This document shows positions 25,547 through 34,090 of a stretch of 64,000 nt of DNA, in pieces. Where the stretch lies: NCBI GenBank assembly GCA_934182615.1, contig CAKPRO010000006.1:1-64000 (forward strand). Direction: 5' to 3'. Numbering within the stretch: position 1 is the first letter of the stretch; each line of letters starts with the position of its first letter. The notes beneath the pieces are model-generated. The model saw only the letters and a list, made by a program, of their open reading frames with translations. It was not told where the DNA came from and made no database searches. This stretch comes from an uncultured Bacilli bacterium. Lineage in GTDB: Bacteria; Bacillota_I; Bacilli_A; RF39; UBA660. Made by a program: the position numbers and the translations under genes.

Positions 25547-26446
25547 TTATTTTCTTAATTTATCATTAGAATCTAAATCCTTAAGTATTTTATCAACTTT
25601 ATCTTTTACCAAATTCAAAAAATCTATCTCACTAGAAGGATCAACAGTAGGTAAATAATCTATTTTTCTTAAATAATCAAGTGAAGGCCATACTGAATCA
25701 GGAGCCAAATTTTTAATCCAATTTCCCAGAATAGCGGGATGGTGACAAGTTATTAACATAAACTTTTTAAATTTATATAAACCATATTTCCCATTGGCAT
25801 TAGAAAGAAGACATTCTTTATTTTCACCATAATATTTATATATTTTATCAACTATCGTATTCTTACCACTAATTGCCCATTCTCCTTGAAATATTATTAG
25901 TGTTGGTTCTAGTATTTCTATTTCTTTAATTAAATGTCTTAAACAATTTTCCTTCATAATACTAGTACTATTAACATTAGAAACATTTTTTAATTTATCC
26001 TCATTCTGAAATGAACATCGCATCAGATTCGTTAATGCATAACTTGCATAAGCATAATCACTTTTTACACCTAAAATATTTTCAAGAATCATTAAAGTAC
26101 CTTTTATATGATTATTTTTATTTTCCCAATTAATACAGTTTAATATGTTTAAACAATTCTCTTTAAAGTTTGGAGAAGTACCATATTCCATATTTTTCAT
26201 ATAAGCATTCTCTTTACCAACTATTAAAATTCTAATAGGTTTTCCATTATAACTCAAATCATAAAAAGGTGTAACTCCTACTGTTCCTCCTGAATATTGT
26301 TTTACAACATTGCATTTTGTTTGAGAATTCAAACACTCTTCATAATGACTACAATGGAAATCATCTGCATTTAATCCTTCTCTTTTATAATACTCCAATA
26401 ATTTTTTACACCTATCTCTTGTTTTATCTACATCAGCACTCCACAT
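25547..26446 (-). CDS. Uracil-DNA glycosylase superfamily-like protein
   Basis: 299 residues, AAAGGAGAA Shine-Dalgarno. Motifs IRILIVGKENAY (about 70), ASYALTNLMRC (about 130), HLIKEIEILEPTLIIFQG (about 165-182) and LITCHHPAILGNW (about 228) follow the order of family-4-type UDGs and their relatives, where the last supplies the HP loop. An N-terminal cluster of Cys/His (CSHYEECLNSQTKC) could hold a metal site. It could repair uracil in DNA or be a non-catalytic fold member; the first motif lacks the usual GEAPG. Confidence 0.65.
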   Translation of the reverse strand: MWSADVDKTRDRCKKLLEYYKREGLNADDFHCSHYEECLNSQTKCNVVKQYSGGTVGVTPFYDLSYNGKPIRILIVGKENAYMKNMEYGTSPNFKENCLNILNCINWENKNNHIKGTLMILENILGVKSDYAYASYALTNLMRCSFQNEDKLKNVSNVNSTSIMKENCLRHLIKEIEILEPTLIIFQGEWAISGKNTIVDKIYKYYGENKECLLSNANGKYGLYKFKKFMLITCHHPAILGNWIKNLAPDSVWPSLDYLRKIDYLPTVDPSSEIDFLNLVKDKVDKILKDLDSNDKLRK

Positions 26447-26529
26447 ACTATTCTCCTTTGTTATTATTATACTACATCATTTTAATAATAACAATTTTGT
26501 AAAGTATATTTTACAAAAAATAAATTAAT

Positions 26530-26555
26530 TTCAAGACTACTTATGTAGGCTCGAA
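26530..26555. repeat. Single AGACT/AGGCT hairpin (copy L, plus-oriented)
   Basis: TTCA-AGACT-ACTTATGT-AGGCT-CGAA between the dcw-cluster terminator and the UDG-like gene. Only one hairpin is seen. Confidence 0.6.
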
Positions 26556-26557
26556 CT

Positions 26558-26588
26558 AAAAAGAAAAAGAAGAATACTTCTTCTTTAA
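26558..26588 (-). terminator. Terminator of the mraZ-pbp cluster
   Basis: AAAGAAGAAGTATTCTTCTTT hairpin followed by TTTCTTTTT on the minus strand, overlapping the stop of the 34-residue ORF. Confidence 0.8.
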
Positions 26589-26689
26589 CTAATAATCATC
26601 TTACCAAGATATACACCAAGTACAATACATATAAGAATAATAAGTATTGTATATAAAATCTTAGATATCTCATTAGTATCTTCATCCAT
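26585..26689 (-). CDS. Small membrane protein at the end of the mraZ-pbp cluster
   Basis: 34 residues: acidic start MDEDTNEISK, one hydrophobic segment (ILYTILIILICIVLGVYLG), then KMIIS. It starts 13 bases after the PBP stop with GGTGG as Shine-Dalgarno, and the operon terminator overlaps its stop, so it is very likely a real last gene of the cell-division cluster. No family recognised; a divisome or PBP accessory role is only suggested by position. Confidence 0.65.
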   Translation of the reverse strand: MDEDTNEISKILYTILIILICIVLGVYLGKMIIS

Positions 26690-26702
26690 ATAATAACACC
26701 AC

Positions 26703-28862
26703 CTAATATTTATCTTTTAATTTAATAGTAACAGTATCAGTAACATCTTCTCCTACAGGAACACTCTGTTCATATACATAACCATTACCCTCCAGTATAA
26801 AACTAACATCCATCATCTTAAGAATATTATTAGCTTCTTTATAAGAATAACCAGTTAAATCAATCATCTTCTTAGTATTACCATTAGTCTTTAATATAAC
26901 CAAATCATCTTCATATATAGTACTATTAGTACTAGGATACTGACTAGTAACCTTATTACCATCTCCTAGTACAAGAACTCTAATATTCTTACCTTCTAAA
27001 TATCCTTTAGAAGTACCAATATCCATATTATAGAAAGATTCCATAACATACTTATCTTTATCCTTATTAGACTTTTCAATATTAAGATACTTAGTAATAT
27101 TCTTCTCTACCTCTTTAATCATCGGAGCAACATAATTAGTAGTATCCTTAGGTCTCTTAATCGCAGCATATAAAATAACCTCAGGATTATCTCCAGGAAA
27201 CATACCAGAGAAAGAATAAATATAATCAGATTCTCCACTCATATACCTACCCTTAGTATAATCATATATCTGTGCAGTACCAGTCTTACCAATCAAACTA
27301 TAACCATCCATATGATATAAATAACCAGTAGAATTAGTATTATCACCATTAATAACACTAGTCATTAATTCTTTCATCTTCGTAACAGTAGTACTACTTA
27401 CAACAGTACCAACTTTCTTACTCTTACCCTTATATATAGTCTTACCAGTATCCGTATCCACTATCTTATCAACAATATAAGGCTTTAACATCGTACCATT
27501 ATTACTAATAATAGTAAGTGCCTGCAAGTGCTGTATAGGAGTAGTCGTAATACCCTGACCATAACCTGCAGTAGCAGCCTCTATCTGATAAGTATAATCT
27601 ATACTACCAGCTTCTTCTCTATTCATCGTAAAACCAGTCTTACTACCAAAACCATACTTTAAGTAGCAGGCTTTCAAATCATCCTTATTAATAGTAGACT
27701 CAACAATATTAGCAACCGCTATATTAGAGGATAAAGCAAAACCTTGATCATAAGTTAATTCTCCCCATCCTTCTTTTTTCCAGTCATTAATCGTAGTCTC
27801 TTTACCATCTTCTCCTGTATAAGTCTTACTACCAGACATATACTTCGTATTACCATCATAATTACCCGAATCAACTGCACACATATAACTAAATATCTTC
27901 ATCGTCGATCCTGGTTCATAAGTTAAAGTAGCAATAGGATCAATATAAGAAGTCATATTTCTAAGATTAGGATCAAAACTAGGAGTACTAGAATATCCAA
28001 GTATCTTACCCGTCTTAGCATCCATCGCCGCCATCACAACCCATTCAGCCTCCGAATCATTTTGAGCAGTCTTAACAGCGGACTCAATAAATAACTGAAT
28101 ATTATTATCAATAGTAAGATAAACATCATCCCCATTATCCGCAGGTTCTGTATATTCCCTACCATTAGCTATCTTATAACCATATTTATCTCTCTCATAA
28201 GTAATATACCCACTCTTACCTTTAAGTTCATCATTATAATATTCCTCTAATCCTAACTCACCAGTAATCCATTTATTCTTATCATCATCTTCTTTAAGAA
28301 CAGTATATCCAAGTATATAACTAGCAAAATCTCCATTAGGATAATATCTCTTAATATCTTTAAGAAAATCAATTCCCTGTAATTTTAACTTATCAATTTC
28401 TTCTTTAGTAAGTTCACTAAGACCTTTACCAATAGTACCAAATTCTACTTGATATTTATTACTCTCTTTACCCTTAACTAATACATCTTTAATCTCTTCA
28501 CTAGTAACACCTAATACGCCAGCTAATTTAGTACTAGTATCATCAATATCTTCAACATAATTCTTATTACCCTTAGCATCTACCCTTTCATTAGATAAAT
28601 AAGCAATAAGCGTATAACTAACAACATCATTAGCTAGTACATTACCATTAATATCATATATAGTACCTCTCTTAGGCATAATAATATCTTCTTTAGTATT
28701 CCTATTCTTAATAAAAGCCGCTATTGTAGAATTACCTACTTTATAGTCAACTAAACATAAATAACATAATCTACCAATAAGTATTAAAAACAAAAAAAAG
28801 GTACCAATAATAACTAATTTACTAACTTTAAATTTGTCATTATTAACATTACCTTTTTTCAT
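26703..28862 (-). CDS. Division/spore transpeptidase (class B PBP with PASTA)
   Basis: 719 residues from the ATG at 28862. One N-terminal membrane segment, a dimerisation domain, then the transpeptidase: SxxK in YEPGSTMKIFSY near 325, SxN in ALSSNIAVAN near 385, KTGTAQ near 530. C-terminal PASTA-like repeats (KGYLEGKNIRVLVLG, GYSKEANNIL-type). It cross-links septal peptidoglycan; PASTA-bearing versions are FtsI/PBP2B or SpoVD. Order mraZ-rsmH-ftsL-pbp is the standard start of the dcw cluster. Confidence 0.9.
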   Translation of the reverse strand: MKKGNVNNDKFKVSKLVIIGTFFLFLILIGRLCYLCLVDYKVGNSTIAAFIKNRNTKEDIIMPKRGTIYDINGNVLANDVVSYTLIAYLSNERVDAKGNKNYVEDIDDTSTKLAGVLGVTSEEIKDVLVKGKESNKYQVEFGTIGKGLSELTKEEIDKLKLQGIDFLKDIKRYYPNGDFASYILGYTVLKEDDDKNKWITGELGLEEYYNDELKGKSGYITYERDKYGYKIANGREYTEPADNGDDVYLTIDNNIQLFIESAVKTAQNDSEAEWVVMAAMDAKTGKILGYSSTPSFDPNLRNMTSYIDPIATLTYEPGSTMKIFSYMCAVDSGNYDGNTKYMSGSKTYTGEDGKETTINDWKKEGWGELTYDQGFALSSNIAVANIVESTINKDDLKACYLKYGFGSKTGFTMNREEAGSIDYTYQIEAATAGYGQGITTTPIQHLQALTIISNNGTMLKPYIVDKIVDTDTGKTIYKGKSKKVGTVVSSTTVTKMKELMTSVINGDNTNSTGYLYHMDGYSLIGKTGTAQIYDYTKGRYMSGESDYIYSFSGMFPGDNPEVILYAAIKRPKDTTNYVAPMIKEVEKNITKYLNIEKSNKDKDKYVMESFYNMDIGTSKGYLEGKNIRVLVLGDGNKVTSQYPSTNSTIYEDDLVILKTNGNTKKMIDLTGYSYKEANNILKMMDVSFILEGNGYVYEQSVPVGEDVTDTVTIKLKDKY

Positions 28863-28872
28863 TATAATCACC

Positions 28873-29160
28873 TTATTCTATAGTCTTAATATTTTCATTA
28901 TTATAAGCAAGACCAAGATTTCTACTAATACTCTGAATATTATCAAGTGAAGCCATCTCATTAATCTTCATAGCTAAACTCTCATTAGTATCCAAAGCCT
29001 TTTCTACTTTTTTATTCATATCTTGTAATTCAATATTCATCTTACTAACAGCAGTACTAGTAAATACAATACCTACTACTAAGAATACTATAATTACAAG
29101 AGAACTCTTATATAGAAATCTCTCTACCTTAGTAAACCCTTTCTTTTTCTTCTTTTTCAT
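28873..29160 (-). CDS. ftsL: Cell-division protein FtsL-like
   Basis: 95 residues: a basic N-terminus (KKKKKKGFTKVERFLYKSS), one membrane segment (LVIIVFLVVGIVFTSTAV) and a short extracellular coiled coil (KMNIELQDMNKKVEKAL). That topology, and its place between rsmH and the PBP, fit FtsL, the divisome scaffold. Sequence similarity alone is weak, as is usual for FtsL. Confidence 0.75.
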   Translation of the reverse strand: MKKKKKKGFTKVERFLYKSSLVIIVFLVVGIVFTSTAVSKMNIELQDMNKKVEKALDTNESLAMKINEMASLDNIQSISRNLGLAYNNENIKTIE

Positions 29161-29164
29161 AAAA

Positions 29165-30085
29165 TCAATCCTCTATTCTTTCAATAACTCTAAGTCTAGA
29201 TGACCTTGCTCTATTATTTTCCTCTAACTCCTCTTTACTAGGAGTAATATTTGCTATTAATTTAAACTTAGGTAAATATTCTTTAGGTATAAATGGTAGC
29301 TTAGATAGACTACTATCAACCTTAGAATATTTATTAAATATCTCTTTAACAATCTTATCTTCTAAAGAATGAAAAGTAATTACAGATATTCTTCCTCCAA
29401 CATTTAACATCTCTATTGCTTCTTCTAAAGCATCCCTTAGAACACCAAGTTCATTATTTACTTCTATTCTAATAGCTTGAAAAGTCTTTCTCGCTGGATG
29501 ACTATCTTTCATAGCCTTATATGGCATACTCTTTTTAATTACTTCAACTAACTCTAGTGTCGTTTCAATCTTTTTATTTTCTCTAGTCTTAATAATATTA
29601 TTTGCAATACTACTAGCATATTTTTCTTCACCATATTCTCTTAATATTCTAACTAAATCATTATAAGAATAAGTATTAACCACATCGTATGCTGAAAACT
29701 CTTTATCTCTATCCATTCTCATATCAAGAGGAGCATCATTATGATAACTAAAACCTCGCTCAGGAATATCAAGTTGTGGTGAAGAAACACCTAAGTCAAA
29801 GACAATTCCATCTATTTTATTAATACCCCTTTTATTTAATTCTTCTTTAAGATTAACAAAATTAGATTTAATTATCTCATAGTTATTACCAATTTCTGAT
29901 AATTTCTTATTACTATATTCTATCGCCATTTCATCTTGATCAAAGGCGAAAAGAAAGCCCCTTTTAACTCTCTTTAAAATTAAACCACTATGTCCCCCAA
30001 AGCCAAGTGTAGCATCTACATAAATTCCATCTTCTTTTACATTAAGATTATCAATGGCTTCATTTAAAAGTACTGTCTTATGCAT
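29165..30085 (-). CDS. rsmH: 16S rRNA (cytosine-1402-N4)-methyltransferase
   Basis: 306 residues from the ATG at 30085, which overlaps the mraZ stop by 8 bases. Motifs HKTVLLNEAIDNL at the start, VDATLGFGGHSGLIL (SAM loop), DGIVFDLGVSSPQLD and FSYHNDAPLDMRMD, ISVITFHSLEDKIVKE. It methylates C1402 of 16S rRNA using SAM. It ends with TGA, which shows that TGA is a stop codon in this organism. Confidence 0.95.
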   Translation of the reverse strand: MHKTVLLNEAIDNLNVKEDGIYVDATLGFGGHSGLILKRVKRGFLFAFDQDEMAIEYSNKKLSEIGNNYEIIKSNFVNLKEELNKRGINKIDGIVFDLGVSSPQLDIPERGFSYHNDAPLDMRMDRDKEFSAYDVVNTYSYNDLVRILREYGEEKYASSIANNIIKTRENKKIETTLELVEVIKKSMPYKAMKDSHPARKTFQAIRIEVNNELGVLRDALEEAIEMLNVGGRISVITFHSLEDKIVKEIFNKYSKVDSSLSKLPFIPKEYLPKFKLIANITPSKEELEENNRARSSRLRVIERIED

Positions 30086-30518
30086 CAATATCAAATCCTT
30101 CAAATAAATTCTCTGCTACTTCAGATATCTTATCCATATTACTATCAATAAGATTATCAAACTTATCCGTAGCCCATATTTCTAGGCGATCATTAACCCC
30201 AATTATTGTACATTCCTTTTTAATACCCGCATAACAAATTAATGAAGATGGCAAGTTTATTCTACCTTGCTTATCAAATTCACATACAGTAGCACCAGAT
30301 AAGAAAAATCTGTTAAATGTTCTGGCATCTTGCTTAGTAAATGGAAGTGTTTTTAATTTAGATACAATATTATCCCATTCTATCTTACTATAGACAAATA
30401 GACATCCATCTAATCCTCTAGTAACAATAAACTCATTACCAATATCTTCTCTAAATTTAGAAGGTATAATTAATCTTCCCTTTTCATCAAGATTATGATG
30501 ATATTCTCCAATTAACAT
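30078..30518 (-). CDS. mraZ: Transcriptional regulator MraZ
   Basis: 146 residues from the ATG at 30518; a GTG at 30530 is possible but lies in the operator. Two AbrB/MraZ repeats: YHHNLDEKGRLIIPSKFRE and CEFDKQGRINLPSSL. MraZ controls the dcw cluster by binding short direct repeats ahead of its own gene; three such repeats are seen at 30522-30551. Confidence 0.95.
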   Translation of the reverse strand: MLIGEYHHNLDEKGRLIIPSKFREDIGNEFIVTRGLDGCLFVYSKIEWDNIVSKLKTLPFTKQDARTFNRFFLSGATVCEFDKQGRINLPSSLICYAGIKKECTIIGVNDRLEIWATDKFDNLIDSNMDKISEVAENLFEGFDIDA

Positions 30519-30521
30519 AAT

Positions 30522-30551
30522 ATCCCCCACTTTCTTCCACTTCGTGCCACT
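30522..30551 (-). promoter_or_regulatory. MraZ operator (three 10-bp direct repeats)
   Basis: Minus strand AGTGGCACGA, AGTGGAAGAA, AGTGGGGGAT with exact 10-bp period, typical of MraZ boxes. The last one covers the mraZ Shine-Dalgarno. Confidence 0.8.
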
Positions 30552-30561
30552 CTATGATTAT

Positions 30562-30590
30562 ATTCTACTATAAAGTATTATCTTTGTAAA
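30562..30590 (-). promoter_or_regulatory. Promoter of the mraZ-pbp cluster
   Basis: TTTACA, 17-bp spacer, TAGAAT, just upstream of the MraZ boxes. Confidence 0.8.
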
Positions 30591-30673
30591 TATCTTTCTT
30601 CTAATTTGACAAAAAAAGATGTAAACTTATCTAATATTTTCACCTTCCATGAAAATCCAAGGTATTTTCATGT

Positions 30674-30704
30674 CTGACATAGCCTAATTCTTAGTCTATA
30701 TCAG
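30674..30704. repeat. Single AGACT/AGGCT hairpin (copy J, minus-oriented)
   Basis: Minus strand CTGATAT-AGACT ... AGGCT-ATGTCAG. A second hairpin without the core (CATGAAAAT ... ATTTTCATG) abuts it at 30652-30672. Confidence 0.6.
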
Positions 30705-30744
30705 TGTCTCATTAGACCTATCATATATAAGTTAAAACCAAAAG

Positions 30745-30771
30745 AAAAAAGCTAGTCATAATAACTAGCCA
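30745..30771 (-). terminator. Terminator of the TasA-like gene
   Basis: GGCTAGTTATTATGACTAGC hairpin and six T on the minus strand; it overlaps the stop codon at 30765. Confidence 0.8.
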
Positions 30772-31313
30772 TTTAATGTAGCATTCTTACCAGTAGCATA
30801 TAAATCAAATGATAATGTTTTATTTTGCATAGTATTTGGATTAGTATAATCTTTACCATTAAACCATAAATATAAAGTATATTTATCTGTAGTAGTATTA
30901 ACTACTCTATCAGTAAATAATGTTAAAGTAGTAGTGCCACTACTAGCATAAGTTATATCTTTAAAATTACCTTTAGTAACTAAAGTACTATCATTATAAT
31001 ATAATTCATATATAAATGATTCTTCTTTTAATTCACTTGGCATAGTAGTTAAATCCATATATAAACTCATAGTACTACCTTCTTCACTTGCTATAACTGT
31101 TATATCTTTCTTAATACCTTCTTCTTTACTGTCTACTGGTATTAAAGTACCAGTAACATTACTTCCTCCATTAAAAGTAACAGTACTGCCTTCAATACCT
31201 ACACTAACATTAATATTAGAAGCACTATTCCATCTATAATAAGCATAAGTACCACCAATCATTAATATAATTAACCCTATTATTCCTATTATTAATCCTT
31301 TATTATTTTTCAT
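30765..31313 (-). CDS. TasA/camelysin-like secreted protein
   Basis: 182 residues. The N-terminus (KNNKGLIIGIIGLIILMIGG-TYAYYRW) carries the hydrophobic segment plus TYAYY motif typical of SipW-dependent TasA/camelysin-type proteins. The rest is a beta-rich domain with no cysteines. It lies 13 bases after the BspA-like gene, so both are under the same phase-variable leader. Likely cell-surface or matrix-forming. Confidence 0.75.
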   Translation of the reverse strand: MKNNKGLIIGIIGLIILMIGGTYAYYRWNSASNINVSVGIEGSTVTFNGGSNVTGTLIPVDSKEEGIKKDITVIASEEGSTMSLYMDLTTMPSELKEESFIYELYYNDSTLVTKGNFKDITYASSGTTTLTLFTDRVVNTTTDKYTLYLWFNGKDYTNPNTMQNKTLSFDLYATGKNATLNG

Positions 31314-31326
31314 ATCTATCCTCTCA

Positions 31327-32673
31327 CTAACTTGGTTGTCCTGTAGTTACTGTTACTGCATTGTATGTAGTACTTCCTATTGTTTTAGCATTAGTAGTAC
31401 CTGTTACAAATGTTGTACCTGAACTTCCATTTACTGCTTTATTCCAGTCAAACGCCTTACCAGAATTATTATATATGATTTTTAAATTGGGATTATTTAT
31501 ATATTCTACACCAGCAAAAGAAGATCCAGTGTCATTCGAAGTTTCAAAAGCACTACCGGATATACTTGATAAATTAGAACCATAATCTATTAATACATAA
31601 TCCAAATTGTTATTCATAAATGCACCATAGCCTATATCAATTACTGGAGCCGGTATAATAACATCTGTTAATTTGTTATAAGCAAATGCGTAACTATCTA
31701 TTGTGGTCAATGAATTTGATAGTGTAACACTCACCAAATTATTTGACGTAAAAGATTGTTCTCCAATAGATAATATTGTGTTAGGCATTATAACACTTGA
31801 AATATTAGTGGATTGACTGCAACTATTACCTCCAATCATAGAACTATAACTATATTCAGCACATGCAAATCCTTCTTTTATTTTTGTTATTTTATACCCA
31901 GCAATAGTATCAGGAATAACTATATCATTAACTACTTTATATCCATTACTATTTCCTTCATAACAATTATAACCAACTGAAGATAGTGATGCCGTTTTAT
32001 TTGTTTCATCTTTATCAGTGATATTGAAACAATATTCAGGTGTAGGTTCTACATATTTACCTTGTTCTGCATCAGCACTTATATTACCAATAAATGTTGC
32101 TGATGTTATACTATTACCTGCTAGGGCATTATCTACATAGATTACTACTAAATATTTATATATTTCTGTATTAGATAATTGTTTGGTAAGTAGTGTTATA
32201 GTATCACTACTTGTAATACTACCAGTAGATACTATATCAAATGATTGATTAAGTAAAGAATCTACTGTTACCGAAGATGGCGTTGTTATTGTACTAGTAT
32301 TATCTAACACTACATACTTAAGTGCTCCTTTACTATCTCCAGTAGTAAATGCATCTGATATATTAGTTACATTTAAATATATAGAACCATATCCTTCAAT
32401 AGTACAAGTAGACTTAATACCTATATTAACCGCTGATATACCTATTCCATTCTTAATAGTAAATTTATTACTACTAATTAGATCTGATTCATTAAGTAAT
32501 TTTAAATTACCACTTATATCTTGTCCTTTAGTATAATCTATAGTAAAACATCCACTTGTTAATCCTATATTTATTTTACTACTCGTCCATGTTAGTATAG
32601 CGTATGTTAATCCCGATATAGCTAGTATTAATATTATTACTCCTAGTATTATTAATTTCTTTTTCTTTTCCAT
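31327..32673 (-). CDS. BspA-like leucine-rich surface protein
   Basis: 448 residues. N-terminal membrane segment with LTYAILTW, a variant of the TasA-like start; a beta-rich domain to about 215; then BspA-type leucine-rich repeats (ISSVIMPNTILSIGEQSF, LVSVTLSNSLTTIDSYAF, LTDVIIPAPVIDIGYGAF) at about 290-375. BspA repeats mediate adhesion in gut and oral bacteria. GGAAGATATC precedes the ATG, which lies 24 bases after the cassette terminator. First gene behind poly-G cassette copy 2. Confidence 0.85.
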   Translation of the reverse strand: MEKKKKLIILGVIILILAISGLTYAILTWTSSKINIGLTSGCFTIDYTKGQDISGNLKLLNESDLISSNKFTIKNGIGISAVNIGIKSTCTIEGYGSIYLNVTNISDAFTTGDSKGALKYVVLDNTSTITTPSSVTVDSLLNQSFDIVSTGSITSSDTITLLTKQLSNTEIYKYLVVIYVDNALAGNSITSATFIGNISADAEQGKYVEPTPEYCFNITDKDETNKTASLSSVGYNCYEGNSNGYKVVNDIVIPDTIAGYKITKIKEGFACAEYSYSSMIGGNSCSQSTNISSVIMPNTILSIGEQSFTSNNLVSVTLSNSLTTIDSYAFAYNKLTDVIIPAPVIDIGYGAFMNNNLDYVLIDYGSNLSSISGSAFETSNDTGSSFAGVEYINNPNLKIIYNNSGKAFDWNKAVNGSSGTTFVTGTTNAKTIGSTTYNAVTVTTGQPS

Positions 32674-32696
32674 GATATCTTCCTTTCTGACATAGT

Positions 32697-32745
32697 AAAA
32701 AGACTATGAAAGACTAGTATTACTACTAGTTACTTCATAGTCTTT
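32697..32745 (-). terminator. Cassette terminator, copy 2
   Basis: AAAGACTATGAA ... TTTCATAGTCTTT hairpin with an inner ACTAGT stem and five T, between the G tract and the BspA-like gene. The one frame that is open past the G tract ends at a TAG inside the 3' arm. Confidence 0.85.
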
Positions 32746-32784
32746 ATCTATATTATTATTTAATTTATTTAAGTTAGTTTTGTG

Positions 32785-32793
32785 CCCCCCCCC
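32785..32793 (-). promoter_or_regulatory. 9-G slippage tract, cassette copy 2
   Basis: Nine G on the minus strand. After it, one frame is open through the terminator and the other two stop within 12 to 15 bases (TAA). Confidence 0.7.
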
Positions 32794-32807
32794 TAATTAA
32801 CTTCTGG

Positions 32808-32837
32808 TTAACGTTTTTGCATAGTTCTTTATTCATG
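32808..32837 (-). CDS. Disrupted upstream ORF, cassette copy 2
   Basis: ATG AAT AAA ... CGT TAA, 9 residues behind AAAGGAGG. It stops before the G tract; compared with copy 4 it looks shifted by one base near 32820. A second ATG at 32823 also stops before the tract. So in this copy the tract does not lie in an open uORF at present. Confidence 0.4.
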
Positions 32838-32861
32838 GTGGGAGGCCTCCTTTCACTGTTG

Positions 32862-32920
32862 ATTTGCGAATTAATTGGGATCGAAAACTATCGAATTATT
32901 TGGGATCTCAATTGCAAATC
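32862..32920 (-). promoter_or_regulatory. 5' UTR stem-loop, cassette copy 2
   Basis: GATTTGC ... GCAAATC palindrome with inner AATTGGGATC/GATCTCAATT arms; counterpart of 127-186 and 51030-51098. Confidence 0.6.
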
Positions 32921-32941
32921 AATTCTCTTACTTATGAATAA

Positions 32942-32970
32942 ATAATACCATAAGTTTAAATAAATTACAA
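32942..32970 (-). promoter_or_regulatory. Promoter of cassette copy 2
   Basis: TTGTAA, 17-bp spacer ending TATGG, TATTAT. Confidence 0.7.
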
Positions 32971-32985
32971 TATAAAAATTTAAAT

Positions 32986-34047
32986 TTAACTAGAAAATAT
33001 TTGAACCCAATAATATTGATTATTAATTTTTTGAACTCCTATTCCTATTTTTTTAAATTTAGAAGAAATTATATTTTGGTAGTGGCCACTTGAAGAACGC
33101 CAACCTTCCATAACACTTGAAGCACTTTTATAACCATAAGCTATATTTTCTCCCGCAGCACCATAAGATATTCCTAAATCAGATAAAACAGTAAAACAAC
33201 TTGTTCCATTAGGTCGATCATGAGAAAACTTACCACTACCTGCAATTTCTATTGCTCGTACCATCGCAGCAGTTTCTAATTGTGAATCTAATGTCAAAGA
33301 AGATTCATTTACCATAGAACGATATCTATTTGTTGTTTCATATACTTCGTTTACTAATGAAGAATATCTATCTTTATTTTGTATTGCTTCTTCTACCATA
33401 TCATTCGTAGACATATTACTATTATATTTTATACCAGTTACTGTAATATCAGTATTATCTGTATAAGTATTTATATCTTCAGTAGAAGATACTATTGTAA
33501 GCTTCGTAGTCATTTCTGTTTGATTATCACTTTCGTCTTTAGCAATAATAGTTATATTATAAGTACCTACTTCTTTATATGTATATTTATCTTGAAATGA
33601 AAGAATACAATCCTCTTCACTATTATCACTACAACTAGTAATAAAATCTTTAATATTATATTCTTCTCCCTCATTAATAACTAATTCTTTTAATACTAAA
33701 TCAGGACTCTTAGTATCAGTAACATTTAAAATACTTTTATATTCTTTGTCTCTATATTTAATAACTATATCATACTTACCTAATTTATTATACTTAGTAT
33801 CAAATTTAATTTCTTTTCCATTATCATAATATTTAATTAAAGTATTACCAAGAGGATACCCCAATATATCACTAATATCTAAAACATTACTCATAAGTTC
33901 AACATCTATATTACTTTTAATATTAATATCATTACTAAAAGTACCACTACCAGTAGTTATACTCTTATAACTAATAACTATTATTATTATAAATAAAATA
34001 ATAATAGTTAAAAGACTACCCCCTTCAATTAATGTTTTCTTATTCAT
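32986..34047 (-). CDS. CAP/SCP-domain extracellular protein
   Basis: 353 residues: one N-terminal membrane segment (LLTIIILFIIIIVISY), two Ig-like/HYR-like beta domains (about 75-185, with VTDTKSPDLVLKELVINEGEEY), then a CAP domain at about 235-353 (TNRYRSMVNESSLTLDSQLETAA, FSHDRPNGTSCF, GENIAYGY, WRSSSGHYQNII). Bacterial CAP proteins are secreted and common in spore formers (SafA/YkwD-like); activity is undefined. GGGAGTG precedes the ATG. Confidence 0.85.
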   Translation of the reverse strand: MNKKTLIEGGSLLTIIILFIIIIVISYKSITTGSGTFSNDINIKSNIDVELMSNVLDISDILGYPLGNTLIKYYDNGKEIKFDTKYNKLGKYDIVIKYRDKEYKSILNVTDTKSPDLVLKELVINEGEEYNIKDFITSCSDNSEEDCILSFQDKYTYKEVGTYNITIIAKDESDNQTEMTTKLTIVSSTEDINTYTDNTDITVTGIKYNSNMSTNDMVEEAIQNKDRYSSLVNEVYETTNRYRSMVNESSLTLDSQLETAAMVRAIEIAGSGKFSHDRPNGTSCFTVLSDLGISYGAAGENIAYGYKSASSVMEGWRSSSGHYQNIISSKFKKIGIGVQKINNQYYWVQIFSS

Positions 34048-34062
34048 AAATTATTCACTCCC

Positions 34063-34090
34063 ATGAAAAAAGAGTATTATTACTCTTCTT
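34063..34090 (-). terminator. Terminator of the 426-residue protein gene
   Basis: AAGAGTAATAATACTCTT hairpin plus T-run on the minus strand, at the gene's stop. Confidence 0.75.

Noticed and set aside
29165..30085. Mollicute genetic code (TGA as Trp), suggested by the AT content
   Set aside because: rsmH and the GreA-like gene end properly at TGA, and Trp codons are TGG throughout.
30078..30530. GTG at 30530 as the mraZ start
   Set aside because: It lies in the third MraZ box with no Shine-Dalgarno; MLIGEYHHNLDEKGR from the ATG at 30518 is the usual MraZ start.
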